Shown: piece after piece, positions 35,816 to 45,062 of the stretch
How the letters are laid out: the number at the start of each line of letters is the position of its first letter
How positions within the stretch are numbered: the first letter of the stretch is position 1
Assembly (NCBI GenBank): GCA_002892395.1
Contig: NBBL01000008.1
Location: forward strand, 26-64,025
Reading direction: 5' to 3'
DNA: 64,000 bases
Source of the DNA: Lachnospiraceae bacterium
GTDB taxonomy: Bacteria > Bacillota > Clostridia > Lachnospirales > Lachnospiraceae
Program-made: the position numbers and the translations under genes
Notes under the pieces: model-generated
What the model saw: only the letters and a program-made list of their open reading frames with translations
Told to the model about the DNA's origin: nothing
Databases searched by the model: none

Positions 35816-36532
35816 ATGTCAGCTTCATCGCCCATCATCTCCGTCCGGAATCTGAAAAAGATTTACCGCATCGGTCCGAACCGGGTTCATGCGCTGGACG
35901 GTATTTCCTTCGATGTCCCCGGCGGAAGCTTTCTCGCCATCGTGGGCACGTCCGGATCCGGAAAATCAACCTGCTTAAATATGCTCGCAGGTCTGGAGCG
36001 CCCCACCAGCGGAACCGTGCGCATTTTGGGAAAGCGCATTGATCAGATGGATGAGCGTCAACTCGTCCGATTTCGACGGGAACATGTGGGCTTCATCTTT
36101 CAGAGCTACAACCTGATTCCTTCCATGAATGCAGAGGAAAATGTGGCGATGCCGCTGATTTTCCGCGGTATTCCGAAGGAGCAGCGCCAGGCTGTCGCCA
36201 GAAAATACATGGAAAAAATCGGGATTCTGGATCAGGCCACCCACATGCCGAATCAGATGTCCGGCGGTCAGCAGCAGCGTGTCGGCATCGCCCGGGCTCT
36301 CGCCGTCAATCCGGACATCATCTTTGCCGATGAGCCCACCGGCAATCTGGACTCCCACACGACAGCTGAGGTTCTGGCGCTGCTCCGTCAGATCGTCAAA
36401 GAGCAAAAGAAAACACTGGTCATGGTCACGCATGACCAATCCATCGCGGATCACGCAGACATTCAAATTCGAATCATAGACGGAAAAATTGTAGAACGAA
36501 AGGGATATTCCGATGAGCAAGAAAAACACTAA
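35816..36532 (+). CDS. ABC transporter ATP-binding protein, MacB/LolD/YtrE type
   Basis: A 238-residue ATPase. Walker [11 protein letters not shown]-loop [10 protein letters not shown], signature [15 protein letters not shown] and Walker [14 protein letters not shown] are all present and place it in the MacB/LolD class, which drives FtsX-fold permeases that move cargo or force outside the membrane rather than importing. CGGAGG precedes the ATG. It is the first gene of a six-gene operon, overlapping the next gene by 20 bases, and most likely partners the permease at 38549. Confidence 0.93.
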   Translation: MSASSPIISVRNLKKIYRIGPNRVHALDGISFDVPGGSFLAIVGTSGSGKSTCLNMLAGLERPTSGTVRILGKRIDQMDERQLVRFRREHVGFIFQSYNLIPSMNAEENVAMPLIFRGIPKEQRQAVARKYMEKIGILDQATHMPNQMSGGQQQRVGIARALAVNPDIIFADEPTGNLDSHTTAEVLALLRQIVKEQKKTLVMVTHDQSIADHADIQIRIIDGKIVERKGYSDEQEKH

Positions 36533-38552
36533 AAAATTGTCGTTGCTTCGAACTATACTGCTGACAGAGCTTCTGCTCTCCCTTTTACTGGTGCTTCTCA
36601 TGCCGCCCAAAACCGCCTATGCCTCCTACGTCAACACGAATCTGAACACCTTTGTGCACGATGCCCCCGAGCTTCAGGTGGGCTATCCGGGGCAGGACAT
36701 GACCTTTAAGGTGCGTGTCGGATACAACAACGTAAACGGTCTCTATAATCCCAAGACGGAAGAAATCAAAAATGTCATCGTCCGTCTTTCCAATGATCAG
36801 AACTATCTCCGGCAGGATGAGGATCCAAAGGAGAAAAAACGCGAGAAAAATCCCTACGACAAGGAGGAGGAGGCAGATCTGCATGACGCCTGGCGGGATG
36901 GTCAGAAGGCCGGGATTGACCGGGTGTACGGCGGAAACCTGACCTACCCCATCGACAGCGGAAACTATCCCTTTGAAGTCAATGCCTCCATCTTTACACA
37001 GGAGGCCCGCTTTGAAACGCTGAAGGCGGGCGAGTACCGGGAAGTTATCTTCCACATCACGGTTCGAGCCGATACGAAGGAAGGATACTACGGGATCCCT
37101 GTCTCCTTTTACTACAACGTACCCCCGAACAATTATCCCGACTACAAGGGTCCCATGAAGGTGGAATTTATCAATGTCTATGTCAAAGCCGCCGGGGAAG
37201 TCGCAAAGCCCTCCACCCTGACCAATGACAAGGCCTTTGCAGTGGGCGAAGGTCAGGACACCCCCGCAGGCACTGCCCCCGGCGTGATGGAGTACGGCGT
37301 GAACTTTCGAAATACCACCGAAGCACCGCTCTATCAGGTCAACATCCACATCAACACAGCGCTGGCAGAAGGCACCTCGGTGCAGCAGACCGCCCAGTCG
37401 AAGGCATCGGCCTCCACCGGCTTTCCCTTTGACATCAATGAGGCAAACTACGACCGCATTTACGAGACGATCCGGCCAAACGAAACCGTCACGGCGCCCT
37501 ATTCCATGGCAATTATGAAAAATGCGGCCAGCGGCTTTTATCCGCTGAGCTACACGGTCACCTATAAGCTCACACCGGACGCTGTCACCTCTTATCAGGA
37601 GAGCCACATCAGCTACGTGCGCATCAGCAACCCGGCGATGACAGACACGTCGGACAAGCTGGGCGATTTTAATGCGAACGACCGGGAAAAGGCGCGTCTC
37701 ATTCTGGATTCCTATCGAACCGAACCGGAGCAGGTATTCGCCGGACAGCCGTTTACCCTTTACATGACGGTTAAAAATGCCTCCTCCAACATCCCGGCCA
37801 GCAACATTCTGTTGTCCCTGGAATCGGAAAAAGTGGAGAATTCCTCCGTATTTTCCTCCGAATCGGGCGCCGGCTCCTTCGTCATCAACGCGCTGAAGGC
37901 GGGGGAATCAAAGGAAGTCAGCATCGGGCTGGAGGCGGCTCCCGGTGTGGATCCGCGCAGTTACGTCATGACCGTCAACGAAAAATTTGACTCCCCGAGT
38001 TTCAAAAATGCGGAGGAAAAGCTGACGGCCGATATTTTTGTCAACCAGGTCGCCCGTCTCTCTGTCTCCAATTTTGAGCTGATGCCCGAAACCGTAGAGG
38101 TGGGACGAGAGGCAAATATCATGTTCGGCATCAACAACACCGGAAAGGTGATGCTGTACAATGTACAGGCCATTTTTGAGGCTGACAGCATCAAAAAAAC
38201 CAGCAGCTATATTGGAAATATCAAGCCCGGAGAAACCGGAAATGTGGATACCATGCTGACTGCCGTGGCTGCCACGAAAGACGACGGAACCATCCCGATT
38301 ACGATTCAATATGAAGATGTGAACGGCAATGTCTCCACCGTAGATCAAAGCTGCATGCTGACGGTTACTGAGCCTGTGCCCGACGTGCCGGAGGAGGCAG
38401 ACACCCCCGGAGAAGGGGAAAACCGCCCCAACAAGCTGCCGTTTCTTCTGATTGCAATTGCCCTCCTGACAGTGGGCATTTTGACGGCGGTTCTCCTGAA
38501 AAGAAGAAGAAAAAAAAAGCAGGCGCCGCTTGAGGAGGACGAGGAAGAATGA
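36513..38552 (+). CDS. Extracytoplasmic CARDB/COG1361-like protein with C-terminal anchor
   Basis: A 679-residue surface protein. A signal peptide (about 1-38, ending near AYA) is followed by several beta-sandwich repeats of the CARDB/NEW3 kind. I see these from recurring patterns such as VFAGQPFTLYMTVKNASS, LKAGESKEVSIGL, VEVGREANIMFGINNTGKV and IKPGETGNV. A single membrane helix (about 645-665) and a basic-acidic tail end it. Such proteins are often coded between the ATPase and permease of MacB-like exporters, and could act as an external adaptor in place of MacA (inference). It overlaps both neighbours (20 and 4 bases), so it belongs to the transporter. Confidence 0.8.
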   Translation: MSKKNTKKLSLLRTILLTELLLSLLLVLLMPPKTAYASYVNTNLNTFVHDAPELQVGYPGQDMTFKVRVGYNNVNGLYNPKTEEIKNVIVRLSNDQNYLRQDEDPKEKKREKNPYDKEEEADLHDAWRDGQKAGIDRVYGGNLTYPIDSGNYPFEVNASIFTQEARFETLKAGEYREVIFHITVRADTKEGYYGIPVSFYYNVPPNNYPDYKGPMKVEFINVYVKAAGEVAKPSTLTNDKAFAVGEGQDTPAGTAPGVMEYGVNFRNTTEAPLYQVNIHINTALAEGTSVQQTAQSKASASTGFPFDINEANYDRIYETIRPNETVTAPYSMAIMKNAASGFYPLSYTVTYKLTPDAVTSYQESHISYVRISNPAMTDTSDKLGDFNANDREKARLILDSYRTEPEQVFAGQPFTLYMTVKNASSNIPASNILLSLESEKVENSSVFSSESGAGSFVINALKAGESKEVSIGLEAAPGVDPRSYVMTVNEKFDSPSFKNAEEKLTADIFVNQVARLSVSNFELMPETVEVGREANIMFGINNTGKVMLYNVQAIFEADSIKKTSSYIGNIKPGETGNVDTMLTAVAATKDDGTIPITIQYEDVNGNVSTVDQSCMLTVTEPVPDVPEEADTPGEGENRPNKLPFLLIAIALLTVGILTAVLLKRRRKKKQAPLEEDEEE

Positions 38553-39931
38553 GAGCTTCGGATCTTTTGACGCTGGCGTTTCGCAATCTGTTGCGCCGAA
38601 AGACCAGAACCGTGCTGACCGTACTGGGTGTCGTCATCGGAACGGCATCCATCATGGTCATGATGAGTCTGGGGCTCGGCATGAGCCGTCAAATGAGAAA
38701 AATGTTTTCTGATTACGGCTCTCTCACCACCATAACTGTCTACTCCTTCTCCTCAAAGGGCGAGGCGGAAGAACTGACGGACGATGTGATCAAAAAGTTC
38801 GGACAGATTCCCCATGTAACCGGCACTTCTCCCCAGCTCTCCGTCAGTGTGGAGGCAAAGAGCGGAGCCGCAGTCGGCTATGTCTCCCTGGTGGGTGTTT
38901 CTCAGGATTATCTGAAGGAGATTCCGCTCAAATCCGGGCGGCTTCCGAAGCCGGACGACCCCAATCTCACCATCCTCTACGGAAACAGAATCGGCGAGAC
39001 CTTTTATATTCCCTCCAAATCGGAGGGGGGAGGTTACTCCCCCTCCTGGGATATGGGCGGCGGCGAAACCGGCAGTGAGCCCCTCGTAAACCCGGAGAAG
39101 GATCCGATCTTTTACACCTTCCCTCCGCCCTACGTTCCGCCCTCTTCCGCCCCCGTTGCCGAAGGAACGACGCAGGAAAAGCCAAAAAAAAAGTATCTGT
39201 TTGATGTGGCTGGAATCGTCGACGGCGGAGCAAGCGGCTACAGCACCTACTCCTATGAGGCCTATTGTGACATTGACGCCTTGAAAGCCTTTTTGCGGCG
39301 AATTTACAGAAAAAGCCTGGTTCCGAATCCCAAGACGAATAAGAAAGGAAAGCCCCTCGGCTACTACGTCTACGAACAGGCTTCCGTCTTTGTCGATGAC
39401 ATGAACCATGTAAATGAGGTGCAAAAGCGCATCACCGACATGGGATTTCAGGCGGATTCTCAGATGCAGTGGCTGGAGCAGTCTCAGCAGTCCATGAATA
39501 TGGTGCAGGCAGTGCTGGGAGGGATCGGTGCAGTCTCCCTTCTGGTGGCTGCCATCGGAATTGTCAATACGATGATGATGTCCATCTACGAAAGAACCCG
39601 GGAGATCGGCGTCATGAAGGTGCTGGGCTGCGACATGAAGGATATTCGAAATCTGTTTCTCTTTGAATCCGGCTCCATTGGCTTTCTCGGCGGCGTTGTG
39701 GGAATCCTAATCAGCATGGTGCTCTCCGCCCTGATCAACTTCCTGGTGTCCGGAGGCGGCGGTTCCGGCATGTTCTATGTGTCGGATCCCAGTGAAGGAA
39801 TCTCTTACATTCCTCTCTGGCTCTATCTCTTTTCGATCCTCTTTGCCATCGGGATCGGAACAGCTGCCGGGTATCTTCCGTCCAGACGCGCCATGGAGTT
39901 AAGTCCGCTTGCCGCTTTAAGAAATGAATAA
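38549..39931 (+). CDS. ABC transporter permease, MacB/FtsX type
   Basis: A 460-residue FtsX-fold permease. One N-terminal membrane helix (LRRKTRTVLTVLGVVIGTASIMVMMSLG region), a large external MacB_PCD domain (about 50-310, with a Pro-rich loop near 190-215), then three helices with the conserved IGIVNTMMMSIYERTREIGVMKVLGC. The ending SRRAMELSPLAALRNE is typical. It partners the ATPase two genes upstream. ATGA overlap with the upstream gene. Confidence 0.92.
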   Translation: MRASDLLTLAFRNLLRRKTRTVLTVLGVVIGTASIMVMMSLGLGMSRQMRKMFSDYGSLTTITVYSFSSKGEAEELTDDVIKKFGQIPHVTGTSPQLSVSVEAKSGAAVGYVSLVGVSQDYLKEIPLKSGRLPKPDDPNLTILYGNRIGETFYIPSKSEGGGYSPSWDMGGGETGSEPLVNPEKDPIFYTFPPPYVPPSSAPVAEGTTQEKPKKKYLFDVAGIVDGGASGYSTYSYEAYCDIDALKAFLRRIYRKSLVPNPKTNKKGKPLGYYVYEQASVFVDDMNHVNEVQKRITDMGFQADSQMQWLEQSQQSMNMVQAVLGGIGAVSLLVAAIGIVNTMMMSIYERTREIGVMKVLGCDMKDIRNLFLFESGSIGFLGGVVGILISMVLSALINFLVSGGGGSGMFYVSDPSEGISYIPLWLYLFSILFAIGIGTAAGYLPSRRAMELSPLAALRNE

Positions 39932-39944
39932 AAAGGAGGTAATG

Positions 39945-40340
39945 ATGATATTGATCGACCCACAGGATCGAAGACCGATCTATGAACAGATCGTCGAAAA
40001 GCTGTCCGATCTTATGGCACGGGGCATTCTGAAGCAGGATGACCCTCTGCCCTCCGTCCGCAGTCTCGCAACCGATCTCGCAATCAATCCCAACACGGTC
40101 CAGCGCGCCTATCTGGAATTGGAACGGCAGGGATACACTTATGCCGTGAAGGGAAAGGGAAATTTTGTCTCTGAGCTCCATCAAATCCGGAGCGGAAAGC
40201 AGGACGCCGTCTATCTCGATCTGGAATCCCTGATCGCCCGCGGGAAAACAGCGGGAATCCCGGAGGCAGAGTTTATTCTCCGGGTAAAGCAATTCTACTC
40301 CGACGACACAAAAGCCCATCAAAGGAGGTACATGGCATGA
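39945..40340 (+). CDS. GntR-family regulator, YtrA subfamily
   Basis: A short (about 131-residue) GntR protein with only a winged helix-turn-helix (DPQDRRPIYEQIVEKLSDLMARGIL ... LPSVRSLATDLAINPNTVQRAYLELERQGYTYAVKGKGNFV) and a brief C-terminal dimerisation tail, the YtrA layout. Two ATGs stand side by side after AAAGGAGG; the second (39945) has the better spacing. It probably represses its own operon through the inverted repeat at 35773-35795. It overlaps the next ATPase gene by 4 bases, the usual arrangement for YtrA and its ABC partner. Confidence 0.9.
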   Translation: MILIDPQDRRPIYEQIVEKLSDLMARGILKQDDPLPSVRSLATDLAINPNTVQRAYLELERQGYTYAVKGKGNFVSELHQIRSGKQDAVYLDLESLIARGKTAGIPEAEFILRVKQFYSDDTKAHQRRYMA

Positions 40341-41236
40341 TTGAAGTCAAAGAACTGACCAAGCGCTTTGAAGAGATCACCGCCCTTGATCATGTAAATG
40401 CAACCATACGGGAAGGCAGTGTCTTCGGTCTGATCGGCACAAACGGCGCAGGGAAAAGTACCTTTCTGAAGCTGGCTGCCGGGATTTTAAAGCCCGATTC
40501 CGGAGAATTGCTCCTGGACGGAGACAATCTGTTCGCACACCCGGAAAAAAAGAGTGCATTCTTCTATATTTCCGATGACCAGTACTTTTTTTCCAATGTC
40601 ACACCCCTGGAAATGCTTTCCTTTTATGAGAAGCTGTATCCGGAATTTGACCGTTCCCGCTTCTACCACCTGATGAAGGGCTTTTCCCTCTCGCCTGATC
40701 GAAAAATCAACACCTTTTCCAAGGGAATGAAGAAGCAGCTTTCCGTCATCTTAGGACTCTCCGCCCGCACCAAGTACCTTTTTTGCGACGAGACCTTTGA
40801 CGGACTTGACCCCGTGATGCGGCAAACCGTCAAAAGCCTGTTCGCAAACGATATGGCGGAGCGGGGTCTGACCCCTGTCATTGCTTCCCACAACCTCCGG
40901 GAGTTGGAGGACATCTGTGACCACATCGGACTTCTCCATCGGGGCGGAATCCTCTTCTCCAGAGATCTGGAGGAGATGAAATTGAACATTCACCGGATCC
41001 AGTGCGTCCTCAAGGAAGGGCAGACCGCAGATTCCCTTTCCGATCTCGACATCGTTCTCAAAGAGTCAAGAGGCAGTCTCCTGACGCTCACGGTGCGGGG
41101 CACGGAGAACGAGGTCCTCTCCAAAATGCGGGGACATGAAACCATCTTTTTTGAGCTCATTCCACTCACGCTGGAGGAGATCTTTATCAGTGAAACGGAG
41201 GTGAACGGTTATGATATCAAGAAACTTGTTCTTTAA
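40337..41236 (+). CDS. ABC transporter ATP-binding protein, YtrB-like
   Basis: A 299-residue exporter-class ATPase. Walker A GTNGAGKSTF, signature FSKGMKKQLSVILGLS, Walker B KYLFCDETFDGLDP, followed by the ASHNLRELEDICDHIG switch region and a C-terminal extension. The family is used in drug, peptide or cell-wall-stress exporters. It overlaps the GntR gene by 4 bases and the permease gene by 26, so the three form a coupled unit. Confidence 0.92.
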   Translation: MIEVKELTKRFEEITALDHVNATIREGSVFGLIGTNGAGKSTFLKLAAGILKPDSGELLLDGDNLFAHPEKKSAFFYISDDQYFFSNVTPLEMLSFYEKLYPEFDRSRFYHLMKGFSLSPDRKINTFSKGMKKQLSVILGLSARTKYLFCDETFDGLDPVMRQTVKSLFANDMAERGLTPVIASHNLRELEDICDHIGLLHRGGILFSRDLEEMKLNIHRIQCVLKEGQTADSLSDLDIVLKESRGSLLTLTVRGTENEVLSKMRGHETIFFELIPLTLEEIFISETEVNGYDIKKLVL

Positions 41237-43487
41237 CCTGGTGCGGGAAAATCTGAAGCGGCGGACATGGTTTATCGCGCTTTCCTTCCTGATGTTTTTC
41301 TTCCTGTTTCCGGTGGGCTCTGCCCTCTCCGTCGGTCTTCATCTGAATCCTGCGTATCTTCCCTACAACATGGATCCCCAGACAGCTCTCTCCACCGCAA
41401 AAAATGAGCTGTTTTCCGACTTCGTGTCCTGGAATACGCCCAGCAATGGTGCGCTGATTTTCCTGTTGTTTCTTCTTGCGATTGTCGCAGCCTGCTCCGG
41501 CTTTCAGTATCTGCAAAGCCGGAAGAAAACTGACTTTTACCACAGTCTTCCCATCAGACGGAGCACCTTGTTTTGTGCAGTCAACCTGAACAGCCTTCTC
41601 ATCGTGGTTCTGTCCTACCTTCTGATGTCACTCTCCTCCGCGCTGATCATACAGTTTTATTCCGGTCATAGCGGATGCGTAGGAATTGCGCTGCAGTCGT
41701 TTCTGTTTCACTGTGCATACTTTTTCTCCGGATATGCCTTTGCTGTCCTTGCGGTAATGCTGACCGGCCACGCGCTGATCTGTGTGCTGGCTTACGGTGT
41801 GTTTCTGTTCTGGCTTCCCGGTGTGATCGCGCTCTTTGGGGGACTCGCATCCACTTCCTTTGAGACCTACTGCTACGATCCGGAATTTTTCAACCGCCTC
41901 TACCAGTACAGTTCACCCCTCCTGCTGGGGATGGAGATTGTAAGCGGAATCAACCGGATCCGGCTGTTCACAGAGCTGATTCTGGGGGTCATCGTCCTGC
42001 TCTTTGCCGGACGCCTCTACCAAATCCGCTCCTCCGAGTCCGCCGAACATGCGATGAGCTTCCGGAAGACAGAAGCCCCGATCCGTTTTTTGCTTGTGAT
42101 TCCGATGGCGCTTTTTTGCGCCTTTGCGTCCGTTGAAGTCTTGGATTCCACCCCGTTTTCGCTGTTTTCGCTGCTCTGCGGTCTCATTATCTCCCACTGC
42201 CTGATTGAAATTATCTATCACTTTGATTTCAAGCGCCTGTTTTCTCACACGCCTCAGCTGGCAGTCTGCGGCATGGTTTCCATCGCCCTCTTTTTCTTCT
42301 TCCGCTTTGATCTGGGCGCCTATGACCGATGGATTCCCGAGGCGGACAAGGTGGAAAGTGTAGGGATATTCAGTTCCTCTCTGGAGCCCAACTTTAATCA
42401 GTACCACGCAAGCATTCGCCTGGAGCAGTACGACAGCAGCGAAAAATATTACCCTGTATATGACTCAGATCACTCTGATCTGGATCTCACAAGAGAGATG
42501 TCGCTCCGCGCCATTCAACCGGCGCTTGCCATTGCTGAGCAGGGAGTTGCCGGCATCCGAACAGGACAGAAGGAAACAGATTCCGTTCCCGCTCACATAC
42601 CGAATGTCCGCGAATTGGAGACGCCGGATCAGAACGTGGAACCCAATGCGTTTCAAGGATCGGTCCTCTTCTGTTGGAAATTAAAGGACGGAAGAAAAGT
42701 CATGCGCCGTTACTCCATGGATCTTAGCGCAGTATCGGCAGAGCTGGATCAAATTCTGGACGATCCTGCCTACAAGACTGCGGTCTATCCGATCCTCTCA
42801 GAGACGCAGTCAGAGCAGTTTATCGGGGTGAATTATGAGGACAGCACCGGCATGCACCATGTTCCGATTGATGATCCCAAGCAGCTTGAGGCACTGCTCT
42901 ACACCTACCGGAATGAGTTTCTTGCACTGACAAGCAAGACGCGCCGCCTTGAAAGCCCGGTTGCCTGCCTGCAATTTAAGACAGAGGAATTTCAGGGGAT
43001 GGCAAATCTGCTCAGAAAACAGGGCGTATCCATCTCCCCCCTGAACCAGGTCAATTACTACCCTGTATATCCCTCCTTCACGGATACCATCCGGCAATTA
43101 AAGACCTGCGGAGTGGAGCTGAATCCCATTTTGTCCACAGACATGATTTCATCGCTCACGGTACAGAGCACCCGCTGTGATTCTGATTCCGATTCCAAAA
43201 TCGAAGCCTTGGAAATCACAGATCCGATTCAGATTCAATCCATTCTTGAAAGCAGTAAGGTGAATCTCAATTATGACAATCCTCTGGATCCTGCCTATCA
43301 CGGTTTCTCCATTGAGCTGCATTTTAAGGACAACTCTGCGGTGCGAAGTCTCATGAGCTACGACGAGGCGGATGGCGATATCCCCATCAACCTGCTGCCG
43401 GAGAAAAATAAGATTCCGGCCTTCCTGAACAAGCATTTTCAGATTACGAAGCAGGATCTCCGGGACTGTGCCGATCCCTCCTACTGA
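41211..43487 (+). CDS. ABC transporter permease with large extracytoplasmic part
   Basis: A 758-residue membrane protein. About ten hydrophobic segments fill residues 20-365. The remaining ~390 residues are hydrophilic, with few hydrophobic stretches, and should form a soluble domain, probably outside. The first half resembles ABC-2/YtrC-type permeases (PFLVRENLKRRTWF-like start, then ...SRKKTDFYHSLPIRR, the motif just after the second membrane pair). The second half may be the DUF6449-type domain that I recall in such Clostridial permeases; I am not sure. It is last in the operon, just before a terminator. Confidence 0.8.
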   Translation: MISRNLFFNLVRENLKRRTWFIALSFLMFFFLFPVGSALSVGLHLNPAYLPYNMDPQTALSTAKNELFSDFVSWNTPSNGALIFLLFLLAIVAACSGFQYLQSRKKTDFYHSLPIRRSTLFCAVNLNSLLIVVLSYLLMSLSSALIIQFYSGHSGCVGIALQSFLFHCAYFFSGYAFAVLAVMLTGHALICVLAYGVFLFWLPGVIALFGGLASTSFETYCYDPEFFNRLYQYSSPLLLGMEIVSGINRIRLFTELILGVIVLLFAGRLYQIRSSESAEHAMSFRKTEAPIRFLLVIPMALFCAFASVEVLDSTPFSLFSLLCGLIISHCLIEIIYHFDFKRLFSHTPQLAVCGMVSIALFFFFRFDLGAYDRWIPEADKVESVGIFSSSLEPNFNQYHASIRLEQYDSSEKYYPVYDSDHSDLDLTREMSLRAIQPALAIAEQGVAGIRTGQKETDSVPAHIPNVRELETPDQNVEPNAFQGSVLFCWKLKDGRKVMRRYSMDLSAVSAELDQILDDPAYKTAVYPILSETQSEQFIGVNYEDSTGMHHVPIDDPKQLEALLYTYRNEFLALTSKTRRLESPVACLQFKTEEFQGMANLLRKQGVSISPLNQVNYYPVYPSFTDTIRQLKTCGVELNPILSTDMISSLTVQSTRCDSDSDSKIEALEITDPIQIQSILESSKVNLNYDNPLDPAYHGFSIELHFKDNSAVRSLMSYDEADGDIPINLLPEKNKIPAFLNKHFQITKQDLRDCADPSY

Positions 43488-43532
43488 GAAAGAATTCCCT
43501 TTGGCTTCTCCCAGCAGGCAAACCCAATACCA

Positions 43533-43582
43533 AGCAAACGGCTGCCGGTTCTTAAGAACCGACAGCCGTTTGCTCTCTTTTT
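43533..43582 (+). terminator. Terminator of the Mac/Ytr-like operon
   Basis: AGCAAACGGCTG (43533-43544) pairs with CAGCCGTTTGCT (43563-43574), with an inner CGGTTCTTAAGAACCG palindrome, followed by CTCTTTTT. Confidence 0.9.
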
Positions 43583-43588
43583 CCCGTT

Positions 43589-43903
43589 TTACTCATCCAT
43601 GAGCTTTAAGGGGGGCGCATCTTCACATTGAGAATCAATCCAGCGCACCGCTTCCTCCAGTCCCTCCTCGGTATAAGGAAAATCCCGGAAGCTTTTTTCC
43701 TCATTTGTCGTGCTAAAGGCCTTCGGCCCCTTCCATACATAAGCCCGCAGCGTATGGGGCTCCCGCTCATCCACCGGAATCCAGTGCATATTTTTCAGCG
43801 GCTCCACCCCCAGTCGGTAGTAGACGGAACGAAAGCTCCCGTAAAAGGCCTCTCCATACTCATAGTGATCCAAATGGTAAAACCAGCTTCTCTCAATCAC
43901 CAT
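43589..43903 (-). CDS. Hypothetical small protein
   Basis: A 104-residue protein I do not recognise. It has aromatic-rich (FYHLDHYEYGEAFYGSF) and Trp-containing segments and no signal peptide or membrane segment. ATG at 43903 is chosen because GAAGGGGAT lies in front; the frame runs 16 codons further without one. It converges on the Mac/Ytr-like operon, whose terminator lies just outside its stop, and its upstream region runs into the 8-bp repeat. Confidence 0.65.
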   Translation of the reverse strand: MVIERSWFYHLDHYEYGEAFYGSFRSVYYRLGVEPLKNMHWIPVDEREPHTLRAYVWKGPKAFSTTNEEKSFRDFPYTEEGLEEAVRWIDSQCEDAPPLKLMDE

Positions 43904-43978
43904 ACCATCCCCTTCTTTCCGGATCTGCCGTTCCAAACTGCATTTCTGCATTGCTGTATTTCTGCGCCGCTATACTTC

Positions 43979-44122
43979 TGTGTTTCTGCGCTTTTGCGCT
44001 TTTGCGCTTTTGCGCTTTTGCGCTTTTGCGCTTTTGCGCTTTTGCGCTTTTGTGCTTTTGCGCTTTTGTGCTTTTGCGCTTTTGTGCTTTTGTGCTTCTG
44101 CACTTTTGTGCTTCTGTGCTTC
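43979..44122. repeat. 8-bp tandem repeat, about 18 units
   Basis: Period-8 repeat of TGCGCTTT (first unit degenerate, then 17 units from 43987). The first eight are identical, later ones drift to TGTGCTTT, TGCACTTT and TGTGCTTC. It lies in the 312-base gap between two divergent genes, 20 bases upstream of the -35 of the gene at 44216. The period is not a multiple of 3 and there are no unique spacers, so it is neither coding nor CRISPR. Confidence 0.95.
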
Positions 44123-44142
44123 TTTTTCTCTGCACTTCTCCC

Positions 44143-44171
44143 ATGACAACACTGCTTCCCGATGCTATACT
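44143..44171 (+). promoter_or_regulatory. Promoter of the unrecognised gene at 44216
   Basis: ATGACA (44143-44148), 17-base spacer, TATACT (44166-44171), placed 20 bases after the 8-bp repeat. Confidence 0.7.
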
Positions 44172-44215
44172 GAAGCTGTTCCCATGGGAGAAAAGCAGAG
44201 AAAACGGAGGCAGCC

Positions 44216-44965
44216 ATGAACGCAATCCAAATTTTTTTAAAGCCCTGTGAAGGAAAAGCACTCATCGCCGATGCACTCGTATCCCGAGAGGACATACAGA
44301 CTGCACTGAGGCAGCACACGGTGGTCCTGATCACCGGAACCACCAATGCCTGGCTTGCAAAAGCCATCTCCCGCTGTCTCGGTGCCCCGGAATTCGAAGC
44401 CAGCGGCTTCTGCCGCGGTGTCATCCGAGGGGAGGGTCCAACGGTACAAAACAAGAAAACGCCCTTTGACTTCATCGTGAGACAGGGAGAGATTCTCTCA
44501 GAGCAGACCATCTTCGATGTGGCGGATACCCTCAGCGGTCAGGATATCATTCTGAAGGGCGCAAATGCTGTCAACCTGAGGGATGGCTCTGCCGGGGTCC
44601 TGATCGGAGCGCCCTCCGGCGGCACCATGATTCCCATTCTCCAAGCCGCCCTCGGACGCCGGACGAAGCTGATTCATCCCGTCGGTGTGGAAAAGCGTGT
44701 CACCCGTCCCATCTGTGAGCTTGCCACCCTTGTCAATGCCACCGAAGCAGACGGGCTCCGCTTGCTGCCGACCCCCGGCATTCCTTACACAGAGCTGGAT
44801 GCCCTTCACGATCTCTTCGATGTGAAGGCAGAGCTCATTGCATCCGGCGGTGTCGATGGCTGTGAAGGCGGCTGCCTCTTTCAGCTTGACTGCTCCCAGG
44901 GAGCCGATTCCACTGCAATTCGCAGCTATTTCCATCGGCTTCGTCTCGATGCTTGCGGGCTGTAA
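44216..44965 (+). CDS. Conserved-looking protein of unknown function
   Basis: A 249-residue protein I do not recognise. No signal peptide or membrane segment, so cytoplasmic. Gly-rich segments (VVLITGTTNAWLAKAI near 36-51, DIILKGANAVNLRDGSAGVLIGAPSGGTM near 109-137) suggest a nucleotide- or phosphate-binding alpha/beta fold; a CEGGC motif lies near the C-terminus. CGGAGG precedes the ATG and there is a good promoter and terminator, so it is an expressed single-gene unit. It is flanked on both sides by short tandem repeats. Confidence 0.75.
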   Translation: MNAIQIFLKPCEGKALIADALVSREDIQTALRQHTVVLITGTTNAWLAKAISRCLGAPEFEASGFCRGVIRGEGPTVQNKKTPFDFIVRQGEILSEQTIFDVADTLSGQDIILKGANAVNLRDGSAGVLIGAPSGGTMIPILQAALGRRTKLIHPVGVEKRVTRPICELATLVNATEADGLRLLPTPGIPYTELDALHDLFDVKAELIASGGVDGCEGGCLFQLDCSQGADSTAIRSYFHRLRLDACGL

Positions 44966-45016
44966 CTCACTGCTCTCCTCTTCTGCTTTTCTGCCCCGCT
45001 GCTCCTCCCTGTTTTT

Positions 45017-45047
45017 CTTCTGACCGGTTGTCAGAAGCTGCTTTTCT
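45017..45047 (+). terminator. Terminator of the gene at 44216
   Basis: CTTCTGAC (45017-45024) pairs with GTCAGAAG (45030-45037), followed by CTGCTTTTC, about 50 bases after the stop. Confidence 0.65.
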
Positions 45048-45062
45048 CGTGCTGCTTTTTCT

